Positions 1 through 9,296 of a stretch of 64,000 nucleotides of DNA are shown piece by piece. Where the stretch lies: NCBI GenBank assembly GCA_947095585.1, contig OX352763.1:41094010-41158009 (forward strand), read 5' to 3'. Position numbers and translations under genes: made by a program. This DNA comes from Nephrocerus scutellatus (taxonomy: Eukaryota > Arthropoda > Insecta > Diptera > Pipunculidae). The notes beneath the pieces were generated by a model. It ran no database searches and was not told where the DNA came from. It worked only from the letters and a program-made list of their open reading frames with translations. How positions within the stretch are numbered: position 1 is the first letter of the stretch; each line of letters starts with the position of its first letter.

Positions 1-2550
1 TCAACTTCATAACTTCAACAATATAATTCTTAATACGTCGGTGTTATAATCTATCACATGTTTTCGAAGGATATTGACTAATGATGACTTTATATGTATT
101 GCTTTATTCTGCTCTGTAGAAATGCGTGGAATATGTTATAAGCGGTACATGACATCGTCGATAGTTATTGCTCGTGTTGATTTCGTTTTTTTTTTTTATA
201 AAAACTGGAAATAAGGCAATTGATGCCTTTAGTAATTGATTTGGTTGGTGTCTTGTGACCAGACCATCTTTCAGCACATTTCAAAACTTTGTTCACTTTG
301 AGCAATTTAATTATCCTGTTTGTTTTACGTTTTGTTTTTCTGAAAAATTTAAAGCTAAACAAATTGTGACAAAAAAAACTCGGTTGCGTTCTGAATAATG
401 GCGGGTGTGGTCCACATTGTATCATTGTAAGCGTATAAAATTACATAACGACAAATTCGAGTATTTATTACTAAACAAGAAAGTGGTGTTGTGTTCGTTG
501 TTCCTCTTACTCTTCGTAATGATGTAGATTTTAAATTAAATCCTGAAATATGTATTATCAAATCCATTCATCAGAGGTAGGAGAGAACAGGTGAGTGACC
601 TGTCGTACGCACGCTTTCACCAAATTTTTCTGGTCCAATATCTTCATGCTCCAGTTCTCTTGTCGCATCTTGTACTTAATAAGCAGATCATCGTCGACCG
701 TTTAAAGAGCTACCTACTTTGGAGCTCTGTATCTTTATCACTACTGCATTGCATAATCCTTGTCTTCTACGTCTTCAGAGAACATCCTTAAATAATGAAG
801 GAAAATTGTAAAAACTCCGAGAGTATAATAATAATTAATCTGATCCACCGTACAAGGCACTAAATATTTGCATTACACAGAATCCAGAGTCCAACCACAC
901 CCATATCCATAACACAGGTACTCACGCTTTTGACATAAGTTATGAAACCGTGTAAAATGCACGAAGACCACATCTCTTTGTGAGTTTCAACCGTTGCCGT
1001 CCTGCCGACCACAGTGCACACATTGATACTGCATCTGACCGGCTAGGACCGGTTATTTCCCGATACAATTAACATTGTCGATTTTACGAGTACATCGGTG
1101 TTAGTCAGTGCGCTATAAGAACAGAACCAAGGAAGTCATTTTCATTCGAATTTGCAGCTTGGGTAGTGGTCAACCAGCCAATCGGACACTCATCTTGTGT
1201 TCAGTTTGCAGTCGGGTGGCTGGGCGACTATATTTGCATAAGGATAATTTCACAACTTACTTTCTACCCGCAGTTTGACGAAAAAATAGTAAATTTACAA
1301 AACTCAATGAAATAAATTCCCACCTAGTGAAGTTAAAAAGGACTTTTATTGTTGGGGTCTCGAAAGGCACAAGGCTCAAGTGGGCTCATCGTTGCTTACC
1401 GCTTGAACTATCGCTAATTTTACTTTTGTGTGAAAGATCTAAAAGTAAAATAGAACTATTATAGTAGTAGTAGCGTTGAGAATTAATGGTGAGATACAAC
1501 GGTCAATTGGCTGTGTATGTCCTTGAACAGTACAACAATATCAAATTATTTAAAACTGACTGGCTGATTAGAAATAAGCAGATGCTTGATCTTCTTTCTT
1601 TAATTTTGATTGGTTTCAGATATTACGTGACATTGGCCGTTAATGCCGGTTTACTTGATCAAAAAAACATCGGTTATTGGCTATAAATAATTTGAGTTTC
1701 AGCCATATTGCTTTGTTTATGCTTTTAACTGCAATAACATTCTCAGTCAATAGTCTGGCAATTGCCGTAACCAACTTGCGCACGCGAACCTATTGTCGTC
1801 GGACTCACATGTCAGACAATTTCAAACGTTGGAGCACGCACCACAAGACACGATTTGTTGGATTGGTGTAGAAAAAGCTCATCTCGGTTAAAGTGTAAGA
1901 TGTATTAAATATTTTCAACTCACAAAACACACCGCCGATAACTGTGTTCAGCCACGGAGTGCTTCGTAAAATGCAAAAACAAAAATCAACTTTCGCTTTT
2001 TGTTCTAGTTCAAACTGGAACAAAGTAGTTTAACGATGGCCGGAGACGTTACTGAGACCTGAGCATATTTCGATAATTCGATCTGAGCGCAGACTTTTCT
2101 ACTTCGATGTGACATACCGTAAACTGAACTAATTATTCGCAATTTTCCTTACATTCGCGGTAAATTGAAGATTTGATAATAGTTGTGAATTAGTGGGGTT
2201 AGTTAAGTTTAGAAAAAAATATCTAAATCTCATTACAAAGTATTTAAGTTAGAAACATTATTTCTTGATACACCGTAAGATTTTTCCTTATAATTGAGTT
2301 CTTAATTCGTCGCCGATCTTCATAAAAAGTTGATAGTTTCTCTTTATACTGAAAACAATGTAGTGCTTAGACTTAATGGAATCAATTTTAGTAATGTTTA
2401 AGGTTATGAATATATAGCCAGCAAAAATACGTTTTTAAAACGTTTAGATAAACACATACCCATCAAGACGTACCAACGTATGTAGTGTAGTGTATAGAAC
2501 CTTAATCTTATTATTTTAAGAGTGATTAAGTCAACAGCAGTCTAAGAAAA
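1..2550. other. AT-rich stretch without a supported gene
   Basis: Only short open frames occur here and none has a family signature I trust. A 66-codon frame starting at an ATG at 1486 opens with MVRY, which loosely recalls the start of some Tc1/mariner-like transposases, but the rest does not align well enough to call. A pyrimidine-rich run followed by TTTCAG near 1590-1620 looks like a splice acceptor, and CAG|GTGAGT near 589-594 looks like a donor. Neither can be tied to coding sequence. Confidence 0.4.
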
Positions 2551-2718
2551 GTTTTGACAAGTGCTGAGCACGGCGAAGTGCGATCTACCACTACCATGGA
2601 TTCTAAAAACATCAATGCCGTGCGCTGAATTATAGAATAACAGGTAGATGACAAACACTGTACGTACATTGACGGATCATTCCATCTCGCACGACTCTTT
2701 TGCTGCCAGAAGCATGAA
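2551..2718. repeat. 168-bp direct repeat, copy 1
   Basis: This stretch recurs at 2921-3088, offset by 370 bases, with four mismatches counted by eye (GTGCTGAG/TTGCTGAG, two in TTCTAAAAAC/TTCTGAAAAT, ATCAATG/ATCATTG). Copy 1 is followed by a run of A. The identity of the sequence is unknown; it may be part of an unrecognised element or a local segmental duplication. Confidence 0.85.
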
Positions 2719-2920
2719 AAAAAAAATTTTTGATCATCATATTGTCATAGGATAGCTAAAACTGATCTACTTTGTAAAATAATCAGAGTTAGTGCTGCTT
2801 TTTGTAAAAAATAAAATCAGGCTTCATCATCATAATATTAGGCTCTACAAATGAGGTCCGGTCTTGGTCTCCCACAAAAAAAAAATGAAACGTATTTGCG
2901 ATCGATAGAACTATAGACAT

Positions 2921-3088
2921 GTTTTGACAATTGCTGAGCACGGCGAAGTGCGATCTACCACTACCATGGATTCTGAAAATATCATTGCCGTGCGCTGAAT
3001 TATAGAATAACAGGTAGATGACAAACACTGTACGTACATTGACGGATCATTCCATCTCGCACGACTCTTTTGCTGCCAGAAGCATGAA
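2921..3088. repeat. 168-bp direct repeat, copy 2 (inside RTE copy A)
   Basis: Near-identical to 2551-2718. It lies inside the 3' region of the RTE fragment, between the tail block (2824-2880) and the point near 3147 where RTE homology resumes. It therefore arrived after, or together with a rearrangement of, the retrotransposon copy. Confidence 0.85.
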
Positions 3089-3377
3089 GGACGTATAGAA
3101 GAATGATTGCTTAAGAAGATCTTTGCACCGGTCACAATTTCTATCCGATGTCATTCAGATTACCATCCATAAACTCTGGGCTGCCTGGCCTACACCATCC
3201 TTGCAGCATAGGATTAGACTACCTCCCATAAATCCTACCAAAAAGGACTTTCCCTCATTCTCTTTATGATGTCGACATCTTATACATCAGCAGCTTTGAT
3301 GCTATCATTAAATTCCTGGATTTGGAGAGTCTTGACAGTTAAATAATTGCACTACTTCAAACTCGCGCTACACTATT

Positions 3378-3393
3378 CTTCTTCTTCTTCTGC
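3378..3393. repeat. (TTC)n microsatellite
   Basis: Five TTC units within decayed RTE copy A. Confidence 0.8.
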
Positions 3394-3815
3394 TCGCATA
3401 CTACACCATGTCCTTTATTAGGTTCTCATATATTTGCCGCCACAGATTTTGTACCGCCCCGCTCGTTCTGGCTGAAAACTTCTTGTACAGCTCTGTACAT
3501 CAGAGTCTCGGATTAATTTCTCCAATACCAGTATGAAGAGAACACTGGCTAATCCATCTCCTTGTCGAGCCTCTTGAAGATATTGATCCTTGATAGTGAT
3601 CCGGATATCTTAACTTGGCTTGTAAAATTAATCATGGTCATGACCAACTTAGTCGTGTCAATTTATTTGGAATGCCGAATTCTCTTATTTCTTTAGAAAA
3701 TCCTACTGTCTGGCTAAGTTATCATTGTCTATAAGCAGATGATGTAGGGAGTTTTTGAACTCTAAACATTTTTCCATCGCTTGCTTAAGGGTGAAAATCT
3801 GATCAGTTGTTGGTT

Positions 3816-4200
3816 TGTCGAGATACACATGCGTATAAAATTTGAAGAAAATCGGGTACTTTGTTTTTATAAAATTTAAATGGGTGCCCCCAACCCCGGG
3901 GCCGAATCACTTTCAAATTTTTACAAAAAGTGTTGTTAGTCGGAGATACACATGTATACAATTTGAACAAAATCGGGTACTTTTTTTTATAAAATTTGTT
4001 TGGTTGCCTCCCAACCCCGATGCCAGAGGTGTCCCAAATTTTAATAAAAAGTATTGTCACCGGAAATATAGATGTGTGCAAAGTTTGAATAAAATCGGAC
4101 ATTAGAAAGTGTGTTAAAAATTGATCACAAGATTCTGCCAGCCAGCCAGCCACGGGCACGCGAAGTTAATATAGAGAATTTAAAAAAATTTTGAGATATA
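3816..4200 (+). mobile_element. F1 tandem-repeat element, copy 1
   Basis: Three units of about 120 bp, each carrying 'gagatacacatg', 'aaatttga(a)naaaatcgggta', a C/G-rich 'gggtgcccccaacccc' block and 'ttacaaaaagtgttgt'. The right end has the family's conserved terminus: a tetranucleotide run (CCAGCCAGCCAG), then 'ggcacgcgaagttaatatagagaattt'. The architecture resembles non-autonomous Helentron/DINE-1-like elements (short inverted subterminal motif, internal tandem units). That assignment is inference. Confidence 0.7.
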
Positions 4201-4376
4201 ATACGTATTGGGTTTTTAAATTTTTTAAAACTTTTTTTATAATGTTAAATTTTTTTTAATAACCTTTTTACATACAAGTAGAATAGAAATGATGAGACGA
4301 ATACTTAAAGCCTGATGAAAGAGAATAGTCGTGCAAATGCTTATCTTATACCTAAAGGGTCCTTATAAATAAAAAA

Positions 4377-5878
4377 TCATCTCACCGAGCAGTGGAACCG
4401 GTATTTGCATCAATTTGGTGAAAGCAAAGCTGTTGCACTCGATATTTCATTAGCATTGGACAGAGTTTGTCATCAAGGTCTTTTGTCCAAAATGCGTGCT
4501 TATGGAGTCGATGAAAAACTGCTTCATTGGATTAGTTGTATTGAACTGTTTCAAGGCTGATATACATCACAAAAATGTTGGCGTTCCCCAGAGCTCGGTT
4601 TTGTCCCCGACACTTTTTCTTATTCTTATTAATGATCTCTTATCTATGACTTCTAATTCAATTCACTCTTTCGCTGACGACAGCACTCTCAGTTTGAGGA
4701 ACGTCCCTCCACTTTTTATGTGGAACTAAAACAACTACATATGTTTCGCACGTTAAATTCTGACCTAGACAGCATAATAAAATGGGGAGAAAACAATCGA
4801 GTAGAATTTAACTCTTCCAAAACCCAATGCTGTCTCCTGTCGTCTAAGCGAAACCCAAATCACATGCGATTATCAATGAATGACACTTGCATCGAGGAAA
4901 CTGAAAATCTCGCAATTCTCGGTATGTGCGTTAATGACCAGCTTCGTTGGAATGACCACATATTTACCGTCACCAAAAATGCTGCGAAATGTTTAGGTTT
5001 TCTAACCCGGTGCAAGAAATATTCCACTCCCTCTATCTACTATTATCTACAAGGCTTTTATTCGTCCTAATAATAATAATATTTGGCGCGACAGAACATT
5101 GCGGTCCAAGGCCTAACTTCTCGCGACCATTTGTGCTGCACATGTTAATTTTTTGGACACAAATGGAAGGGACCTACAATTTAAGGCCGGATCCGAACGG
5201 CGAATTGAGAAGCTTTCCGTGACAAGGTATTTAGTTACTTTCAGAACGTTTGTCACCCATTCGCGAGAGCTGGGACACCGTGAAAAATACTTTTGGTGTT
5301 GCTGGGATTCGAACCTGAACCTCCTGCGCAGCAGCCATGTGCATTACCACTGAGCCACGGCGCCCTAAACTTGAGTTTAATTGACATATATGGTCTGGTG
5401 CGCCTAAAACTACCTTGCATCAGCTAGATAGAATACAAAACCGTGCGATAAAACTTATCGGTGACGAAAACATTGCGAAATCAATAGATTCGCTTGAACA
5501 CCGCAGGAACGTCTCCTGCTAGTCACTCTTTTATCGCTTCTTTCACCAGCGGTGCTCAGGAGAAATAGCTAGTTGCATGCTACCTCTCCTTGAATTCAAC
5601 CGCAATACTCGTGGTGCTCTAAATGCTCATCAGTTTACGCTTAAGCCCATCTTCGCACGTACAGTTCAGTTCAGGGATTCGTTCTTCAGCCGTACAACAC
5701 GAATGTGGAATGCTCTGCCAAGCTCTGTCCAAATCACTATGATCCACAGGCCACACAAGCTCATAGAAATGCCCTCTTTTCTTCTCCTTTTCCTTAACGC
5801 CCACGCTGTGCCAAGCATATAGCCGAGCATAATAAGGGTGCGAACTCGTTTTCGCGTGCGCAAATTATAAAAAAAAAA
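4377..5878 (+). mobile_element. Non-LTR retrotransposon (Jockey/CR1-like RT), 5'-truncated
   Basis: Translated segments give an ordered reverse-transcriptase core: 'ALDIS-ALDRVCHQGLL' (catalytic aspartate block A, near 4440-4480), 'GVPQSSVLSPTLFLILINDLL' region (4580-4650), the FADDSTL box (about 4673-4692), 'LAILGMCVNDQLRWNDHI' (4910-4960), then the C-terminal 'LDRIQNRAIKLIG' and 'DSFFSRTTRMWNALP' blocks (5425-5720). An A-rich run near 5869 may be the 3' tail. No endonuclease or ORF1 remains. Several frameshifts and stops, plus a SINE at 5071-5363, show it is dead. The right edge of the window holds a second fragment of the same family. Confidence 0.85.
5071..5363 (-). mobile_element. tRNA-derived SINE (S1) inserted in the LINE
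   Basis: Read on the minus strand it begins GGCGCCGTGGCTCAGTGG (box A-like), then GGTTCGAATCCC (box B) about 40 bases on. A body follows, then the tail 'tctgtcgcgccaaatatt' and (ATT)n. The copy is flanked by CCTAA on both sides (5066-5070 and 5364-5368), a short target-site duplication. The LINE reading frame resumes exactly across the insertion, which confirms the boundaries. The head is an RNA polymerase III promoter by family knowledge. Confidence 0.88.
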
Positions 5879-6319
5879 GAAATTTGAAATCAGTTCAAGA
5901 TATTTCATGAGTTTGTCGCTTTTCCTTAAAATCTCTAGGATTTTTGTGAATCACTTGTAACATTCTTCAAATCCTAAGGATTTATTAATCCATCAAAAAT
6001 CAGTCAGGTATAAGTGTCGGCTATAAGGCAGGCTTATTTTATACACATGAGTCACGAAAACTGCATTTGTTTGATTAGTAGTTATTTTATTTTACACACA
6101 GGGAATGTAAAATGTTAATATCAGCCACAGTTTTAAACTGAGTTTTATGAAATTTTTAAGATATATTATTGGCAGGTAGGGGAAAGTTATAGTTATAGAT
6201 GGAAGGGGAGAAAGGAAAATTTTAACATGACATTTACAAACGTATTTTTAAAAAAAAGTCAACGTAAATTATTGGCAGGTGAGGGAAGGTTATGGGCTAT
6301 AGTACTCCCGTCACGTGTG
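5879..6319. other. Intergenic AT-rich stretch
   Basis: No gene seen. Two partial copies of a 'ttattggcaggt(a/g)(a/g)ggga' motif followed by 'gttat' occur near 6170 and 6270, the second directly before the F1 array. Confidence 0.5.
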
Positions 6320-7362
6320 CGGGTAGTGGGTAGTAAAATTTAAAGAATATCGGATACATTTTTTCAAATTTTCATGGGACCTTGCAACACCGGGGTCCGA
6401 TCACGCCAAAATTTTTACAAAAAGGGTTGTCCATTGTATACACACATGCGTATAAAATTTGAAGAAAATCGGGTACTTTTTTATAGACATTTTATGGGTG
6501 TTCCTCCGACCCCCGATCACTTCCAAATTTTTACAAAAAGTGTTGTCCATCTGAGATACACATGCGTATTTGAAGAAAATCGGGTACTTTTTTTATAAAA
6601 TTTTTGTGTGTGTCCCGCACACCAAGGGGCCCGATCACTTCCAAATTTTTACAAAAAGTGTTGTCCATCGGAGATACACATGCGTATTTGAAGAAAATCG
6701 GGTACTTTTTTTTATAAAAATGTTATGGGTGTCCCGCACACCACGGGGCCCGATCACTTCCAAATACTTACAGAAAGTGTTGTCCATCGGAGATACACAT
6801 GCGTATTTGAAGAAAATCGGGTAATTTTTTTTATAAAAATGTTATGGGTGTCCCGCACACCACGGGGCCCGATCACTTCCAAATACTTACAGAAAGTGTT
6901 GTCCATCGGAGATACACATGCGTATTTGAAGAAAATCAGGTACTTTTTTTATAAAATTTTTATGTGTGTCCCGCACAGCACGGGGCCCGATCACTTCCAC
7001 ATACTTAGAGAAAGTGTTGTCCATCTGAGATACACATGCTTATAAAATTTGAAGAATATTGGGTACTTTTTTTAACAAAAATTGTATGGGTGTCCCCCCG
7101 ATCCCGGGGCCCGATCAATTCAAAATTTTTACAGAAAGTATTGTCCATCGGAGATACACATGCGTATAAAATTTTAAGAGAATCGGGTAACATTTGTAAA
7201 AAATTTGTATGGGAGCCCCCCGACCCCGAAGCCCGAGGGGCACACATTTTATTAGAAAGTATTGTTGTCATGGGAAATACACATGTGTGCCAAATTTGAA
7301 TAATATCGGGCTTTAGGAAGCCAGCCACGGGCACGCGAAGTTAATTTAGAGAATTTAATAAA
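6320..7362 (+). mobile_element. F1 tandem-repeat element, expanded copy 2
   Basis: About eight head-to-tail units of 117-122 bp (marker 'gagatacacatgcg' near 6437, 6553, 6671, 6789, 6907, 7028, 7150 and 7276). The two units between about 6716 and 6951 are identical over roughly 100 bases, showing recent homogenisation. The array ends in the family's right terminus 'ggcacgcgaagttaatttagagaattt' near 7332-7358. The open frames through the units are a by-product of the repeat period and not genes. Confidence 0.85.
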
Positions 7363-7855
7363 AAGAGGAAAAACTTCAAATATTCATAGTTAGTAACATT
7401 TACAGTATTTGTGGGATTAGAAGTACTAGTACAAGCAAGATTGCGATGTAATGCATATAACTGCAGCAACATAAAGCGACTCCTCCACTCATTAGACATG
7501 GCACAGTCCAAGCCTTGCTCACGTATGTGCCCATGTACGTTATATCTAAGTTGTTCCTCACATGATGTTGTCCAGTTTCACAGAAAAGAGTGTCTTTGAG
7601 AAGCACGTTTGATATAATTATGCATATCATTAATTCTAGATAAAGATAGAGACGTTTAAGCGGCACCTAGCACCATACCATACCAACAGAATATTGCGGT
7701 AATATTAGCGAGTTGCTACTCGAGCTGGGACTTTTTTTGTTGTAAATATCAAATAGTGTCAATTAGCATACAAACATCCCTGCTTACAATAAATTCCAAC
7801 AAAAACAACAATTTGTGCTGAGATTTTCAAAGTAATAATTAGATAGTAAGTATTT
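7363..7855. other. Stretch between two F1 elements
   Basis: No gene, tRNA or clear repeat seen. Open frames of 60-90 codons on both strands overlap each other and lack recognisable motifs. Confidence 0.5.
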
Positions 7856-8335
7856 TTAAATTCTCTATATTAACTTCACTTGCCCGTGGGTCGTCGGTCG
7901 TCGGTCGGTCGTCGGTCGTCGGTCGGTCGTCGGTCGGTCGTCGGTCGTCTGTCGGTCGTCGGTCGTCTGTCGTGGATTCTTGCGATCAATTTTTAACCCA
8001 CTTCCCATGGCCCGATTTTATTGAAATTTTGCACACATGTGTATTTCCGGAGACAAAACTTTCTATTAAATTTTGATGCCCCTCGGGCTGCGGGGTCGGG
8101 GGGCTCCCAAACAAAAATTTTAAAAAATTTACCCGATTTTCTTCAAATTTTACACACATGTGTATACCCAATAAACAATACTTTTTCGAAAATTTGGTAG
8201 TGATCGGGTCCCGGGTTCGGCCGCAAGGCCCTTATACATTTTTTAAATATCTGTACTGGCATCAGATATTCGTCGCCCTTTATGGACTGTGTGCGGTGTG
8301 TGCTGCGCAGTCGGCTGCGCTGCATGGTTTTGGTG
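7856..8335 (-). mobile_element. F1 tandem-repeat element, copy 3, with alternative end
   Basis: Minus-strand F1 copy. It begins with the complement of the right terminus ('aaattctctatattaacttc' near 7859), then an expanded GTCG microsatellite, the conserved 'gatcaatttttaacccacttcc' block and about two units. Instead of the usual left end it runs into a GC-rich segment near 8284-8330 ('gactgtgtgcggtgtgtgc'), which is also found next to copy 9 at 53727-53760. Confidence 0.75.
7889..7975. repeat. (GTCG/GTCGGTC)n microsatellite inside F1
   Basis: About 85 bases of GTCG and GTCGTCG permutations at exactly the place where other F1 copies carry short CCAG, GGCT/GGAT or TTCG runs. It matches the GTCY proto-microsatellite described for dipteran mini-me elements (family knowledge). 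Confidence 0.95.
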
Positions 8336-8340
8336 GTGTT

Positions 8341-8355
8341 GGAGAGAGAGAGAGA
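8341..8355. repeat. (GA)n microsatellite
   Basis: Short GAGA run just beyond the alternative end of F1 copy 3. Confidence 0.8.
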
Positions 8356-8684
8356 AATCTTAGCGCACGCACAAATGAACCCAGCAAATGAAACGAGACA
8401 TACATGTTTTATGCTTACTTCAACTTACATTTTTATTTACTGAATTGTATTTTTATTGATGTCGTTTTTTTTGTTGTCGATATCAACTTACAGATAGAAC
8501 AACAAGTTTTCACAATATTCTGTCATTTGGCGTTTTCATAAATTAGTTCAGAGCAGTCAAAGAGTTCTCAAGATAAATGTTCGTGTTTCTTATTTGCTCA
8601 GAATAAAATGATCTGAGCTTTTTCAATTTTAACATCTGATGTCAAATGTTTGTTTCGATGATTTTCTTCTACAATAAAAAAAAA

Positions 8685-8768
8685 TGGCCCAGGATCGAGG
8701 GGCTCCCATATCAATTTCTGCGATTAGAGAATTTAGATGAAAAATTTTAATTTTTATGGGTTGTTTTT
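8685..8768 (-). mobile_element. F1 fragment (left end only), copy 4a
   Basis: Contains a 'ggggctcccat' unit remnant followed by the left terminus in complement ('ttagagaatttagatgaaaaattttaa...gggttgttttttt'). It abuts copy 4b head-to-tail at about 8768. Confidence 0.7.
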
Positions 8769-9296
8769 TTGAATTCTATATAATAACTTCGCGTCCGCAT
8801 GTACTTGCGTGTTTGTTTGTGGCTTATGAGTTTGTGCCCAAATCTTGTGATCAATTTTAACCCACTTCCTAACGCCCAATTTTACTTAAACTTTGCACAA
8901 ATTTATATCCGCTATAACAACACTTTATGTAAAAATTTGGAATTTATCGGGCCTCTTTGCCGATGGGATCTCATATAATTTTTTTAAAAGTTACCCGATT
9001 TCATTAAAACTTTGCACAATTGTGTATCTCCGATGACAGCACTTTCTGTAAAAATGTGGAAGTTATCGGGCCCCAGAGCTAAGGAGCTCCCATATAATCT
9101 TTTTTAAAATTTTCTCGATTTATGCAAACTGCGAATCTCCGATGACAAAACTTTGTGTAAAAATTTGTATGTGATCAGAACCCCAAGGCCGGGAAGCCGA
9201 CTTACCCGATTTTAGTCAAACTTTGCACACATGTGTATCTCCGATTAGAGAATTTACACGAAGAATTTTAATTTTAATTGGTTGGTTTTTTTTTCA
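8769..9296 (-). mobile_element. F1 tandem-repeat element, complete copy 4b
   Basis: Full minus-strand copy. The right terminus is near 8772-8792 ('attctatataataacttcgcg'), followed by a degenerate tetranucleotide zone (TGTTTGTTTG), 'gatcaattttaacccacttcc', three to four units with 'tgcaca..tgtgtatctccgat', and the left terminus 'agagaatttacacgaagaatttta' with a T-rich end near 9290. Confidence 0.8.

Larger units (their letters stand above)
2824..3815 (-). mobile_element. Decayed RTE-type LINE fragment (copy A), 3' part
   Basis: On the minus strand this is the 3' part of the RTE-like retrotransposon found better preserved at 12.5-15.4 kb. It starts on the plus strand with the (TCA)n tail and the same 'ggctctaca...gaggtccgg' terminal block, and then resembles copy B in the C-terminal, thumb and palm regions up to the motif 'ctgatcagttgttg' near 3800. 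About 260 bases, including the second 168-bp repeat, interrupt it after 2880. Stops and deletions make it non-functional. Its upstream end abuts an F1 element. Confidence 0.75.

Noticed and set aside
6374..7334. Series of 75-110-codon open frames on both strands with repeated peptides (e.g. 'GPDHFQIFTKSVV', 'RRYTCVFEENRV')
   Set aside because: They are translations of the F1 tandem units. The peptide repeats follow the 118-bp DNA period and occur in both strands.
6320..7362. CRISPR array
   Set aside because: The whole 118-bp unit is repeated without unique spacers, and the sequence is eukaryotic.
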